64,000 bases of DNA from Sphingomonas sanxanigenens DSM 19645 = NX02 (GTDB lineage: Bacteria > Pseudomonadota > Alphaproteobacteria > Sphingomonadales > Sphingomonadaceae), in NCBI RefSeq assembly GCF_000512205.2, contig NZ_CP006644.1:2660520-2724519 (forward strand), given 5' to 3'. Every line of letters starts with the position of its first letter. Within the stretch, counting starts at the first letter, position 1. The notes beneath the pieces are model-generated. The model worked only from the letters and a program-made list of their open reading frames with translations. It had not been told where the DNA came from and searched no databases. A program made the translations under genes and the position numbers. This document shows, piece by piece, positions 35,013-43,217 of this stretch.

Positions 35013-35947
35013 CCGACGATCACCAGACGGGGCAAAAGCCCTGGCAAAACCGGCTGCTGGGCGGCTTCCGCCGCACCTCCGACCGGCTGAGCGAAAATCT
35101 GACCGGCCTCTTCACCAAGGCGACGCTCGACAGCGAGACGCTCGACGAGATCGAGGAAGCGTTGATCGCATCCGACCTCGGCCCGGGCACCGCCGCGCGG
35201 ATCCGCGAGCGGCTGGCCGGCGAGCGCTTCGAGCGCGGGCTCGACGAAGCCGGGGTACGCCAGGTGGTGGCGGACGAGATCGCGCGCATCCTCGCCCCCG
35301 TGGCCGAGCCGCTGGAGATCGATGCCTTTCCGCGTCCCCAGGTGATCCTCGTGATCGGCGTCAACGGATCGGGCAAGACGACGACCATCGCCAAGCTCGC
35401 ACGCCGCTTCATCGAGCAGGATTATGGCGTGATGCTGGTGGCGGGCGACACCTTCCGCGCCGCCGCGATCGGCCAGCTCAAGGTGTGGGCGGAGCGGCTG
35501 GGCGTGCCGATCATCTCGGGCAAGGAAGGCGGCGATGCCGCGAGCCTGGTGTTCGAAGGCGTCAAGCAGGGCGTTGCGACCGGCATCGACGTGCTGATCG
35601 TCGACACCGCGGGCCGCCTGCAGAACAAGGCCGGGCTGATGGACGAACTCGGCAAGATCCGCCGCGTGCTCGGTCGCCTCAACCCGGAGGCCCCGCACGA
35701 CGTGGTGCTGGTGCTCGATGCGACGACCGGCCAGAACGCAATGTCCCAGATCGAGGTGTTCAAGGAAGTGGCGGGCGTGACCGGGCTGGTGATGACCAAG
35801 CTGGACGGCACCGCGCGCGGCGGCATCCTGGTGGCCGCCGCCGAGAAATATGGCCTGCCGATCCACGCGATCGGCGTCGGCGAGGGGATGGACGACCTGC
35901 GGCCGTTCGACCCGCACGAAGCGGCGGCGGCGATCGCCGGCGCCTGA
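35009..35947 (+). CDS. ftsY: Signal recognition particle receptor FtsY
   Basis: A 312-aa SRP receptor GTPase at the inner membrane. The N domain (about 20-90) is followed by the G domain with VNGSGKTTTIAKLA, AGDTFRAAAIGQL, VDTAGRLQNKAGLMDEL and TKLDGTARGG. The long acidic A domain of E. coli FtsY is absent, as usual in alphaproteobacteria. It acts with Ffh, encoded 2.3 kb away on the other strand. Confidence 0.97.
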   Translation: MTDDHQTGQKPWQNRLLGGFRRTSDRLSENLTGLFTKATLDSETLDEIEEALIASDLGPGTAARIRERLAGERFERGLDEAGVRQVVADEIARILAPVAEPLEIDAFPRPQVILVIGVNGSGKTTTIAKLARRFIEQDYGVMLVAGDTFRAAAIGQLKVWAERLGVPIISGKEGGDAASLVFEGVKQGVATGIDVLIVDTAGRLQNKAGLMDELGKIRRVLGRLNPEAPHDVVLVLDATTGQNAMSQIEVFKEVAGVTGLVMTKLDGTARGGILVAAAEKYGLPIHAIGVGEGMDDLRPFDPHEAAAAIAGA

Positions 35948-35957
35948 GGATAGTGAA

Positions 35958-36584
35958 ATGAACCAGACGACTTCCGAGAAGCAGCTCAGCCCGCTCGGCC
36001 GCATGGCGATCGACTTCGGTCCGATCATCGCCTTCTTCGCGACCAACAGCCTGCTCCCCTCCGACTGGGCCTCGCTGCGCCGGATCATGGCGGCAACCGC
36101 GGTGTTCATGGTCGCGACGGTCGCGGCGATGATCTATTCGCGGCTCAAGGCCGGCAAGATATCCCCGATGCTGTTCATGTCCGGCGCGCTGGTGCTGGTG
36201 TTCGGCGGGCTGACCTTGTGGTTCCACAACGACACCTTCATCAAGGTGAAGCCGACCATCGTCTATTCGATGTTCGCCGCCGTCCTTGCCTTCGGTCTCG
36301 CCACCGGCCGGCCGCTGCTCAGGATGCTGCTGGAAAGCGCCTATCCGGGGCTGACCGCCGAAGGCTGGCGCAAGCTGACGATCAACTGGACCGTCTTCTT
36401 CGTCGCCATGGCGATCCTCAACGAGATCGTCTGGCGCAACAGCAGCTTCAATTTCTGGCTGGGCTTCAAGGTGTGGGGTGCGATCCCGCTGACCTTGCTG
36501 TTCGCGATCGTCAACATTCCGATGCTGCTCCGGAACGGCATGTCCGACCCGAGCAAGCAGGCACCGGTACCGCCCGAGGGCTGA
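35958..36584 (+). CDS. yciB: YciB/IspZ-type inner-membrane septation protein
   Basis: A 208-aa membrane protein of the YciB/IspZ family, linked to cell division and envelope integrity. About five to six transmembrane helices are visible, and the family pattern appears as DFGPIIAFFATN, TLWFHNDTFIKVKPTIVYSMF and LNEIVWRNSSFNFWLGFKVWG. The ATG at 35958 follows GAGGATAG and starts 10 bp after ftsY. It is the last gene of the operon, converging on endonuclease V with a 16-bp gap. Confidence 0.92.
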   Translation: MNQTTSEKQLSPLGRMAIDFGPIIAFFATNSLLPSDWASLRRIMAATAVFMVATVAAMIYSRLKAGKISPMLFMSGALVLVFGGLTLWFHNDTFIKVKPTIVYSMFAAVLAFGLATGRPLLRMLLESAYPGLTAEGWRKLTINWTVFFVAMAILNEIVWRNSSFNFWLGFKVWGAIPLTLLFAIVNIPMLLRNGMSDPSKQAPVPPEG

Positions 36585-36600
36585 GCCGACACCACTCACC

Positions 36601-37266
36601 TCAGCTGGGCGGCCCCTCGATCTCTTTCAGCGCCATCCGCACGGCGTGATCCGCGGCGCGCGTCGTCTCGGGCAGACGATAATCGCGGGCGAGGCGTAAT
36701 ATCCACCCGCAGGCGCTGTCGAGCGCGATGCGATGCCCGATCGAGGCATAGATCGGCCTGACGCCATCCTGCGTGCGCAGCACGGCGCCGATCGTCTCGT
36801 CGGCATCGACCAGCAATGCAATGCTGCCGCGTTCATCCTTCAGCGGATCATGGGTGCCGATCAGCCGGTTCTTAGCGCAGCCGATCGTCGGCAGGTCGCA
36901 AACGACGCCGAGATGGCTGGCGAGGCCGAACCGGCGTGGGTGGGCGATACCCTGCCCGTCACAAACGACAAGTTGTGGCGGCTGTCGAAGCTGCTCCAGC
37001 GCCTTGAGTACGATCGGCAGTTCGCGAAACGAGAAAAGGCCGGGCACATAGGGAAAGTCGGCCGTGCCCCAGGCGGTGGCGATCTCGATCGGCGCCAACG
37101 TGTCGGCATCCAATGTCACCGCCGCGCAGACGATCCGCTCACCATCCGCCGCATAGGCGACATCGACACCGGTGACGCGCAAGACCGGGTCGACGAACGC
37201 ATCGTGCCGGATCACGGCAGCGGCAAGCTCCGCCTGCAACGCCAGCGCCTGTTCGACCGCGATCAT
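36601..37266 (-). CDS. nfi: Endonuclease V (deoxyinosine-specific)
   Basis: A 221-aa nuclease that nicks DNA near deoxyinosine. The family motifs are in order: VTGVDVAYAA with the first catalytic Asp, PYVPGLFSFRELP, VVCDGQGIAHPRRFGLASHLG, GCAKNRLIG, and GHRIALDSA near the C-terminus. The ATG at 37266 is preferred because GGAGGAC lies about 11 nt upstream; an ATG at 37311 has no ribosome site. It is the last gene of the Ter operon, 53 bp after the AIM24 gene. Its ribosome site lies in the 3' arm of a hairpin. Confidence 0.92.
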   Translation of the reverse strand: MIAVEQALALQAELAAAVIRHDAFVDPVLRVTGVDVAYAADGERIVCAAVTLDADTLAPIEIATAWGTADFPYVPGLFSFRELPIVLKALEQLRQPPQLVVCDGQGIAHPRRFGLASHLGVVCDLPTIGCAKNRLIGTHDPLKDERGSIALLVDADETIGAVLRTQDGVRPIYASIGHRIALDSACGWILRLARDYRLPETTRAADHAVRMALKEIEGPPS

Positions 37267-37278
37267 CGCATTTCGCTT

Positions 37279-37309
37279 GTCCTCCCCGGCGTGCAGCGTC
37301 GGGGAGGAC
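37279..37309 (-). promoter_or_regulatory. Hairpin burying the endonuclease V ribosome binding site
   Basis: A perfect 10-bp stem (gtcctccccg / cggggaggac) with an 11-nt loop lies between the AIM24 stop and the nfi start. The 3' arm on the minus-strand mRNA contains GGGGAGGAC, the likely nfi Shine-Dalgarno sequence. It could limit nfi translation unless melted, or act as a weak terminator; there is no T-run. Confidence 0.55.
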
Positions 37310-37319
37310 ATTTGTCGGA

Positions 37320-38072
37320 TCAGATCCGCATCGTCGGGGTCAGCCACACCGTCCCGCGGCCGCGGAACACGAACACCAGCCCCTCGCCGCTGCGCATCGC
37401 GTTGCGCAGGCCGCGGACCAGCGGGCGGAGTTCGACCTGCAGCGAGGCGGAATACATCATCATCAGGTCGCCATCGACGATGAGTTCCTTGGAGCCGTCG
37501 AGCTCGATCGCCTCGACCTCGTCCACCGGCACCGGCGCCTCGACCACGAACACGCCCGTGCCTTCCAGCTTGGGCTGCATCAGGCCGTTGCCCGAGAGCA
37601 CGCCCGAGATCGTGTTGTGCATGTGCGTCTTGACCTGGATCGAGCTTTCGCAGGCGTAGAACGCCTTGTCGTCGAGAATCAGCGCATCGCCGGGGCCATC
37701 CATCTCGGCGATGATGAACTGCTTGGAGGTGGGCTCGCTCCACACCTCGCCATAGCCGCTGTAGCGCGTCGCATAGGCCGACTCGCCGCTGCCCGCCGAG
37801 CGCACGGCGCGGGCGAAGAAACCGCCCTGCTCGTTCTGCTGGACTTCGACCTGGAGCTTGCCATGCGCATATTGCAGCGCGCCCGGCTCCAGCAGCGCAG
37901 AGCCGCCATCGAGGATGATGCGGAGCTGGCGAACCGTGATCGGCTCGCCGCCATAATAGGTCGCGCCTTCGCCGCCGATGCCAAGCGAATAGCTCTTGCG
38001 CTTGAACTGATAGAGTTCGAAGCGCGCGCCCCGGCCGGTCTTCTCGTCGATCTTGGTACGATAATCGGACAT
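37320..38072 (-). CDS. AIM24/TIGR00266-family protein
   Basis: A 250-aa cytoplasmic protein of the AIM24 family (a TRAP-like beta fold), rich in strands and Gly turns (LQVEVQQNEQGGFFARAV, FIIAEMDGPGDALILDD, GTGVFVVEAP). No enzyme motif is seen. Such proteins recur with Ter genes, and here it follows the citrate-lyase-like gene by 33 bp. A structural or ligand-binding role in the Ter system is likely but unproven. Confidence 0.8.
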   Translation of the reverse strand: MSDYRTKIDEKTGRGARFELYQFKRKSYSLGIGGEGATYYGGEPITVRQLRIILDGGSALLEPGALQYAHGKLQVEVQQNEQGGFFARAVRSAGSGESAYATRYSGYGEVWSEPTSKQFIIAEMDGPGDALILDDKAFYACESSIQVKTHMHNTISGVLSGNGLMQPKLEGTGVFVVEAPVPVDEVEAIELDGSKELIVDGDLMMMYSASLQVELRPLVRGLRNAMRSGEGLVFVFRGRGTVWLTPTMRI

Positions 38073-38105
38073 CTGGACTCTCCCACTACTCGGAAATGGT
38101 CAGGC

Positions 38106-39035
38106 TCAGGCGGTGCGCGGCACCTCGATCGCATGGCGCAGGCCGAAACAGTCGGCACGGCGCAGGATCGTCGAGGCCCAGCGGCCATGGGTCGCCGGCT
38201 CGCACATCGTCGCCTGGCTGGCGAACACGGCGCGGCTGTCCCGCGAGAGCATCGCGGTCGCCTCGACCAGCTCGTCGGTCGTGACCTGATACGCCTCGTG
38301 GATCGGGCCGATCTGCGCGGGGTGGATCGCGGTCTTGGTCAGCAAGCCATGCTCGATGTCGCGCGCAAGCTCCTCACGCAGCAGCGCGGTGTTGCCGAAT
38401 CCCTCGAACACCGGCGCGCTGAGCGCGAAACCCCAGGGAGCGAAGGTGGCGACGAGGCTGACGATGGTGCTGCCAAGCGGGCCGTCATAGGCCGTGCGGA
38501 CCGGCGAGCGGCGCGCGCCCAGCGTCTGCAGCAGATCGTTCCCGCCGATACGGATCGCGAGTACGCGCTCGTGGATCGCCAGCAATTGCTCCCGCAGGCG
38601 GCGCATCTCGGCCTGGTCGAACACCTCGCGGGTTTCCAATGTCGGCATCAGCAGATGATGGTCATGATGGCCGAGCGCCGCGAGGTAGCGCGGCATCGTG
38701 TCGGCCGTCGCCTTGGGAATGACGAAGCCGTCGACCTGCTCGATGCCCGCCATCGCCGCGATCTCGCCCAGCATCGCCGCATCGCGCGGGCGGATGAACA
38801 GCAGCGGGCGCGACGGCTGCTCCTCGCGCGGGCGCAAGGTGGCGAGCACGGCGGCGAGCCGGCGCAGCGCGAATGACGCTTCATCCTCGCGCACCGAATC
38901 CTCAAGGCACAGCACCGCCGAACGCAATGTCGGATGGCGATGACCGCTCGCCACCTCGCCCAGATCGTCACGCGTGGCAGGCACATAAAGCGTCGCGCCA
39001 AGCGCGATCGGGTCGACGGTGGGAAGACCGTTCAT
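38106..39035 (-). CDS. HpcH/HpaI-citrate-lyase-like C-C bond lyase of the Ter module
   Basis: A 309-aa TIM-barrel protein related to CitE/HpcH aldolases. LYVPATRDDLGEV resembles the substrate-phosphate region, SAVLCLEDSVREDE carries acidic residues expected to bind Mg2+, and FVIPKATAD, LMPTLETREVFD and RIGGNDLLQTLGA follow, all typical of the Ter-linked branch. The ATG at 39035 begins 4 bp after the StiP stop. Comparative genomics puts this enzyme in the predicted Ter metabolite pathway; the reaction is unknown. Confidence 0.85.
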   Translation of the reverse strand: MNGLPTVDPIALGATLYVPATRDDLGEVASGHRHPTLRSAVLCLEDSVREDEASFALRRLAAVLATLRPREEQPSRPLLFIRPRDAAMLGEIAAMAGIEQVDGFVIPKATADTMPRYLAALGHHDHHLLMPTLETREVFDQAEMRRLREQLLAIHERVLAIRIGGNDLLQTLGARRSPVRTAYDGPLGSTIVSLVATFAPWGFALSAPVFEGFGNTALLREELARDIEHGLLTKTAIHPAQIGPIHEAYQVTTDELVEATAMLSRDSRAVFASQATMCEPATHGRWASTILRRADCFGLRHAIEVPRTA

Positions 39036-39039
39036 CCTG

Positions 39040-40119
39040 CTACTCCGATCCGAGGGATTTGATGATCGCAACCGCACGGAACCGGCAATCGGGATCGAGC
39101 CGATCGACGGGAACGCCGCGGCCGCCGGCGAGATGGATGAGGTGCGCGACGTCGGGATCCGCCGGATCGCGCACGAACAGCCGGTCGGGTATGCGGCGCA
39201 GCACCGCACGGGTCGCCTCGGCGATGCCGGGCTTGACCCGGTTGCGGTCGGCGATGTTGAGCCGCGCCATCAGCGTCCCGACCAGCGCGTCGCACGCCGC
39301 CGACGTCTCCGCGCGCTGCGCATCGTCGCGCGGGTCGCGCGTCGGCACCACCTCGGTGGCGAGCGCATCGATCGTCTCGACGAAGGCGCGGGTCACGTCA
39401 TGCGCGGCGAACTGCGGATAGGTGACGCAGGCGTGGAAATCGCCCGGCCCCACCACCGTATCGTTGAGTATCGAGCGGCTGACGAGGCCGGAGACGATCG
39501 AGTTGAGCAGTCCCGATGCGATCAGATAATCATCCTCGGTCGCGGCGAGATCGGCGCGGCCGGCGGGGTCGGCGATGACCGTCAGGAAGGGCGCGACGCC
39601 GAACGGACGATCGGCCAGGCAAGCCTGCAATTCGGTGGAAATCGCCCCCTTCCCCGTCCAGCCGTCGACGAAGACGATGTCCTTTGGATCATGCCGGCTG
39701 GCAATATGCTCCAGCGCGACGCGATCGATGCCCCGATCGCGGATGATGCTCACCGAATAATGCGGTGCCGACCGTCCCTGCCGGCGCAGCGCGCGCGCGA
39801 GCAACGCGCCGATCGGCGTGCCGGCGCGCGCGAGCGAGACGATCACCACCTCGCGGCCCGGCCCCGCGCGCTCGGCCAGCGCCAGCGCCAGCCCGGCGAC
39901 ATCCGCGGCGAGCCGCATGCCGTTGCGCGCCAGCGCGGCCTGGTAGAGCTCGATATAGATCGGATCGGGCAGGCTTTCGGCGGAAAGCATCTCCGAATAA
40001 TGGCGGCGGCCCGACTGGATCAGGCGCTCCTTGGTGTCGACATCGGTCGGCGCGAGCGCAACCGGCTTCATCAGGAAGGTCACGTCGGCTGGATCATAGC
40101 TGCCCGGAAAGCCGACCAT
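39040..40119 (-). CDS. StiP-family (PRTase-like) protein of the Ter module
   Basis: A 359-aa protein of the family annotated as StiP (DUF2983), viewed as phosphoribosyltransferase-like or cysteine-protease-like in different sources. The N-terminus (MVGFPGSYDPADVTFLMKP) and a PRPP-loop-like strand (DIVFVDGWTGKGAIS) are visible. LVIVSLARAGTPIGALL is replaced here by VVIVSLARAGTPIGAL, a PRTase-type segment. The ATG at 40119 follows the HAD stop by one base. It is part of the biosynthetic block between the HAD and lyase genes; its reaction is unproven. Confidence 0.82.
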   Translation of the reverse strand: MVGFPGSYDPADVTFLMKPVALAPTDVDTKERLIQSGRRHYSEMLSAESLPDPIYIELYQAALARNGMRLAADVAGLALALAERAGPGREVVIVSLARAGTPIGALLARALRRQGRSAPHYSVSIIRDRGIDRVALEHIASRHDPKDIVFVDGWTGKGAISTELQACLADRPFGVAPFLTVIADPAGRADLAATEDDYLIASGLLNSIVSGLVSRSILNDTVVGPGDFHACVTYPQFAAHDVTRAFVETIDALATEVVPTRDPRDDAQRAETSAACDALVGTLMARLNIADRNRVKPGIAEATRAVLRRIPDRLFVRDPADPDVAHLIHLAGGRGVPVDRLDPDCRFRAVAIIKSLGSE

Positions 40120-40120
40120 T

Positions 40121-40873
40121 TCAGCGCCGCGCAAAGGGCGTTGCCGCCGCCAACTGGGACCCGGTGGGGGTCATCGCGAAATCGCACAGCCCCATGAACG
40201 GCGCGTCGGTCAGGCTGTCGCCGATCCCGATCACCGGCAGGTCCGGATAGCGCACGCGCAGCGCCGGCAGCATATGCGCGACCGCCTGGCGCTTGCCGAG
40301 GAAGGGCGGCATCAGCGCGACATTGTTGCCGTTGATATGCGTCGTCCAGCCCGCGGGCACCGCATGTGCCGCCGCCCGCGCCGCGCTGTGCAGCGCCGCA
40401 TCGTCGGACTCGGGATGCTTCACCAGCACATAGAGGCCGCCGACATTGTCCTCGGTCAGCACACGGACGTTGAGGCGGTGGCCGGCGGCGCTGGCGGCCG
40501 CGTCGATCGCCTCCGCAACCAGCGCGAGCGGCTCGGCGTGGAGCGCAGCCGCCTCGGATATCGTCTCGGCCCACACCGGATCGGGCTCGCCATCGTCGCC
40601 CAGCACGACGCCGCCATGCGCGCAGACGGCGGCGCGATAGTCGAGCTTGACGCGGCGCAACGCCTCCAGCCCGCGCGCGGTGACCGGCACGAACAGCGTC
40701 GAATCGAGCAGCCAGCGGATGAAGCTCATCTGGCGCGGCGTCGCATAGCTCAGCGGCGATCCGTCGCGCGCGTAGCCGATCGGCGTCATGTCAGCCTCGG
40801 CGACGTCGGCGGGCCGCTTGCGCATCGTCTGGAACAGGGTGTCGTCGAGGTCGACGAGCGTGATCGCCCTCAT
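40121..40873 (-). CDS. HAD-superfamily hydrolase of the Ter module
   Basis: A 250-aa predicted phosphatase. The nucleophile motif DLDDTLF (Asp8, Asp10) is at the N-terminus, motif II is in VPVTARGL, a Lys-containing segment (LGKRQAV) precedes motif IV GIGDSLTDAPF, and a cap domain fills the middle. The ATG overlaps the stop of the upstream PRTase gene (ATGA). In the predicted pathway it would dephosphorylate a nucleotide-like intermediate; that role is inference. Confidence 0.88.
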   Translation of the reverse strand: MRAITLVDLDDTLFQTMRKRPADVAEADMTPIGYARDGSPLSYATPRQMSFIRWLLDSTLFVPVTARGLEALRRVKLDYRAAVCAHGGVVLGDDGEPDPVWAETISEAAALHAEPLALVAEAIDAAASAAGHRLNVRVLTEDNVGGLYVLVKHPESDDAALHSAARAAAHAVPAGWTTHINGNNVALMPPFLGKRQAVAHMLPALRVRYPDLPVIGIGDSLTDAPFMGLCDFAMTPTGSQLAAATPFARR

Positions 40874-42021
40874 GCCCGCGCTCCGAAGTCGATCGTCATC
40901 GCGTCTAGCAGCGCGACCAGTTCGGGATCGACGCTGCCTTCAGGCGTTTCGTGGCAGATGATCGTCACCCGCGGGTCGTCCAGATCGACATTATAGATGT
41001 GGTTGGGCACGGCAGTTCCATAATTGTCCGAAAAGCGCAGGCGGCTGCGGATCGCACCATCGATCCGCGCGGGGCTGCGCGTCGTCGACTGCATGACCAC
41101 GTCATGCCCCATCGCCTCCAGCGCCTCGGCAAGGCGGAACGGCGGATAGGTGAATTCGCCGGTGGCGATCACGCGGACGCGCGCGGCCGGCGGCAGATCG
41201 AGGCCGGCGGCGATGGCATCGACATCGACCGCGGTGTCGGTGCGGCCGAGCCGCCCGAAATTATGGTGCCGCGTCATCGCGCCCAGCGCCAGCGCCGCCC
41301 GATCGAAGGTCTCGGACGCCGTCTCCGGCGGCAGCGGCGCACCGGCCTCCCATTCGAGTTTGCCCGCGAGCAGGCTGGCGCAGCGTGCGGGCACCGGCAT
41401 CCGTTCCAGCCAGCCGGTGCTGCCCGTCCAGTCGGCGAGCGTGGCGACGCGCACCGCTTCCAGTGCGGGCAGCTTCCCAGCAAGCGCGGTGGCGAGATTG
41501 ACCAGGGTCGTGCCGGTCGAGACCTCGTCATCCACCAGTATCAGCGAGCGGAAGCGCGCGGTGAGCCCCTCGCCCCAGTCGGGCGCGTAGATCAGATGGG
41601 TCGAAGCGTGGCTGTGCGGCTCCTCGAAGCGGCAGAGCAAGGGATGATCCAGTTCCTGCCGCGTCGAATGGATGAAGGCGACATCGCTGCGCCCGGTGAG
41701 GCGGCCATAATCCTCATGGACGCTCTGCCCCAGGCACACCGCGGTCTCGGCGAGGCCGACGACGAGCACCGGGCCCGGCAGATCCGCCTCCAGCAGCCCG
41801 GCGAGGTCGCGCGTGCTGGCGCGCATCGTCGAGGGTTTCGCCGGGATATGACGGCCGAGCAGTCGCGAGACGACGAGGAAGGCACGGCGCGGATTGTCCC
41901 GCGCGGCGAAATCGCATAGCGCCTCCAGCGGCCAGTGCGCGCGGTCGATCCTGGCATGAAGCCTGCCGCTGGTCAGCGCGATCGAGACGGTGTCGGAATG
42001 AGCGGCGGGGTTGGCGGCCAT
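40870..42021 (-). CDS. Phosphoribosyltransferase with TRSP domain (Ter module)
   Basis: A 383-aa two-domain protein. The N-terminal half is a PRTase-like domain with the PRPP-binding motif LILVDDEVSTGTTL. The C-terminal half matches the TRSP domain seen with it in Ter operons, ending with FSDNYGTAVPNHIYNV and VTIICHETPEGSVD. The ATG at 42021 leaves an 8-bp gap to the preceding gene; an in-frame GTG at 42042 would overlap it. It presumably transfers a phosphoribosyl group onto an unidentified base-like substrate. Confidence 0.85.
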   Translation of the reverse strand: MAANPAAHSDTVSIALTSGRLHARIDRAHWPLEALCDFAARDNPRRAFLVVSRLLGRHIPAKPSTMRASTRDLAGLLEADLPGPVLVVGLAETAVCLGQSVHEDYGRLTGRSDVAFIHSTRQELDHPLLCRFEEPHSHASTHLIYAPDWGEGLTARFRSLILVDDEVSTGTTLVNLATALAGKLPALEAVRVATLADWTGSTGWLERMPVPARCASLLAGKLEWEAGAPLPPETASETFDRAALALGAMTRHHNFGRLGRTDTAVDVDAIAAGLDLPPAARVRVIATGEFTYPPFRLAEALEAMGHDVVMQSTTRSPARIDGAIRSRLRFSDNYGTAVPNHIYNVDLDDPRVTIICHETPEGSVDPELVALLDAMTIDFGARA

Positions 42022-42029
42022 CGTCGCGC

Positions 42030-43217
42030 TCACGCCTCGCACTTCACGAGATAGATATAGCTGCGCGCCTCGCGCACGATGTCCGCGCGGTTGCGCTGCG
42101 CGCTGTCGTCCGAGACGGTGCAGCCGACATCGTTGGTGGCAAGAAAAGTCCGCAACATGGGTGCCTTCGATCCGAAATTGACGTTCTCCGCGTTCACGCC
42201 GCCCTGGCGGATGCGCTCGATGTTCAGCGAACTGTGAACCTGCCCGACGACCAGCCCCGCGGTGTCGAGGATCGGCCCCCCGCTGTTGCCGCTGGCGGTC
42301 GGTGCAGTAAATTGCATCACGCTGCTGTCATTGCCCATCCCGCAAAGCGAGGAGACGTTGCCGGCGGTGGCCTGCGGCCCCGATCCGAGCAGCCCCTGCA
42401 GCGGGAAGCCGACCACGACGATATCCTCGCCCAGATGCAGGTCGAGCGCGAAGCGGAAGCGCGCGGCGGCGGGCAGGTCGCGCTCGACTCGCAACAACGC
42501 GATGTCGTTGCGGCTGTCGACGAACACCACCTCGGCGGGGCTCGTCAGCTTTTCCGAGGCGACCGAAACCGTGCGCGCGCCATCGACGACGTGCGCGTTG
42601 GTCAGCACATGGCGGCTGTCGACCGCGAAGCCGCTGCCGGAAAATTTGCTGCCCGGCGGCGGCCGGTCATGCCCGCCCGGTGACGGTGCAATATCCTGCA
42701 CATCGTCGGGATAGGTTACGGGGATGTCGATGTTGAGCGAGGAGGCGACCGCGCCGATCCCGCCGACGAAGCCCTGCCCGTTGGCGGACAGGCGCCATTC
42801 GCCGTTGCGGCGATAGATCTCGACGAGGATCACCGAGGCTTCGCCGCGATTGGTGGTGTCGAGCGGGAAGCGATGGGCGGCGATCGTCGTCGTGATGCTC
42901 TGCAGGTCGCGCAGGGTGACGCCCGCACCGATCCCGCCGAGGATGTGCAGTACCAGCATCAGCCGGTCGACCTCGGCAGGCAACGCGTTCAGGTCGATGC
43001 GCAGCGCGCCGCCCTCGACGAAGCTGGCGCCTGGGCGCATCTCGCGCGCGCCGCTGTCCATCGGCCGGAAGCTTTCGGGCACGCGCCGGCTGGCGTCGAG
43101 CGCGATCAGCACCGCGCCGAGATGCCGGGCATAGCGATCGAGCCCCGCGCCCGAGACGTTGATCTCTACCGCATCGGCGCCCAGCGGCACCCGCTGGCCC
43201 GCGGTGAGTTCAGCCAT
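42030..43217 (-). CDS. TerD-like domain fused to a trypsin-like serine protease
   Basis: A 395-aa protein. Residues 1-165 resemble a TerD domain (LNALPAEVDRLMLVLHILGG; VEIYRRNGEWRLSANGQGFVGG) but lack the acidic GDN/GDDE calcium-binding loop. Residues 185-365 form a chymotrypsin-fold protease with all three catalytic residues: His209 in TNAHVV, Asp238 in RNDIALL and Ser312 in GNSGGP. No signal peptide is present, so it should act in the cytoplasm. Its start overlaps the end of the ATP-grasp gene by 8 bp, placing it inside the biosynthetic block. It may cleave a Ter component or be activated by Ter complexes; both are guesses. Confidence 0.88.
   Translation of the reverse strand: MAELTAGQRVPLGADAVEINVSGAGLDRYARHLGAVLIALDASRRVPESFRPMDSGAREMRPGASFVEGGALRIDLNALPAEVDRLMLVLHILGGIGAGVTLRDLQSITTTIAAHRFPLDTTNRGEASVILVEIYRRNGEWRLSANGQGFVGGIGAVASSLNIDIPVTYPDDVQDIAPSPGGHDRPPPGSKFSGSGFAVDSRHVLTNAHVVDGARTVSVASEKLTSPAEVVFVDSRNDIALLRVERDLPAAARFRFALDLHLGEDIVVVGFPLQGLLGSGPQATAGNVSSLCGMGNDSSVMQFTAPTASGNSGGPILDTAGLVVGQVHSSLNIERIRQGGVNAENVNFGSKAPMLRTFLATNDVGCTVSDDSAQRNRADIVREARSYIYLVKCEA

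Noticed and set aside
36601-37743. A 380-residue endonuclease V with a long N-terminal extension
   Set aside because: The extra N-terminal part overlaps the AIM24 gene in another frame and is a shadow; family length and the ribosome site support the start at 37266.
38036-38105. Independent promoter splitting the Ter operon before AIM24
   Set aside because: The 33-bp gap before AIM24 has no visible promoter and the strand does not change, so one operon is the simpler reading.
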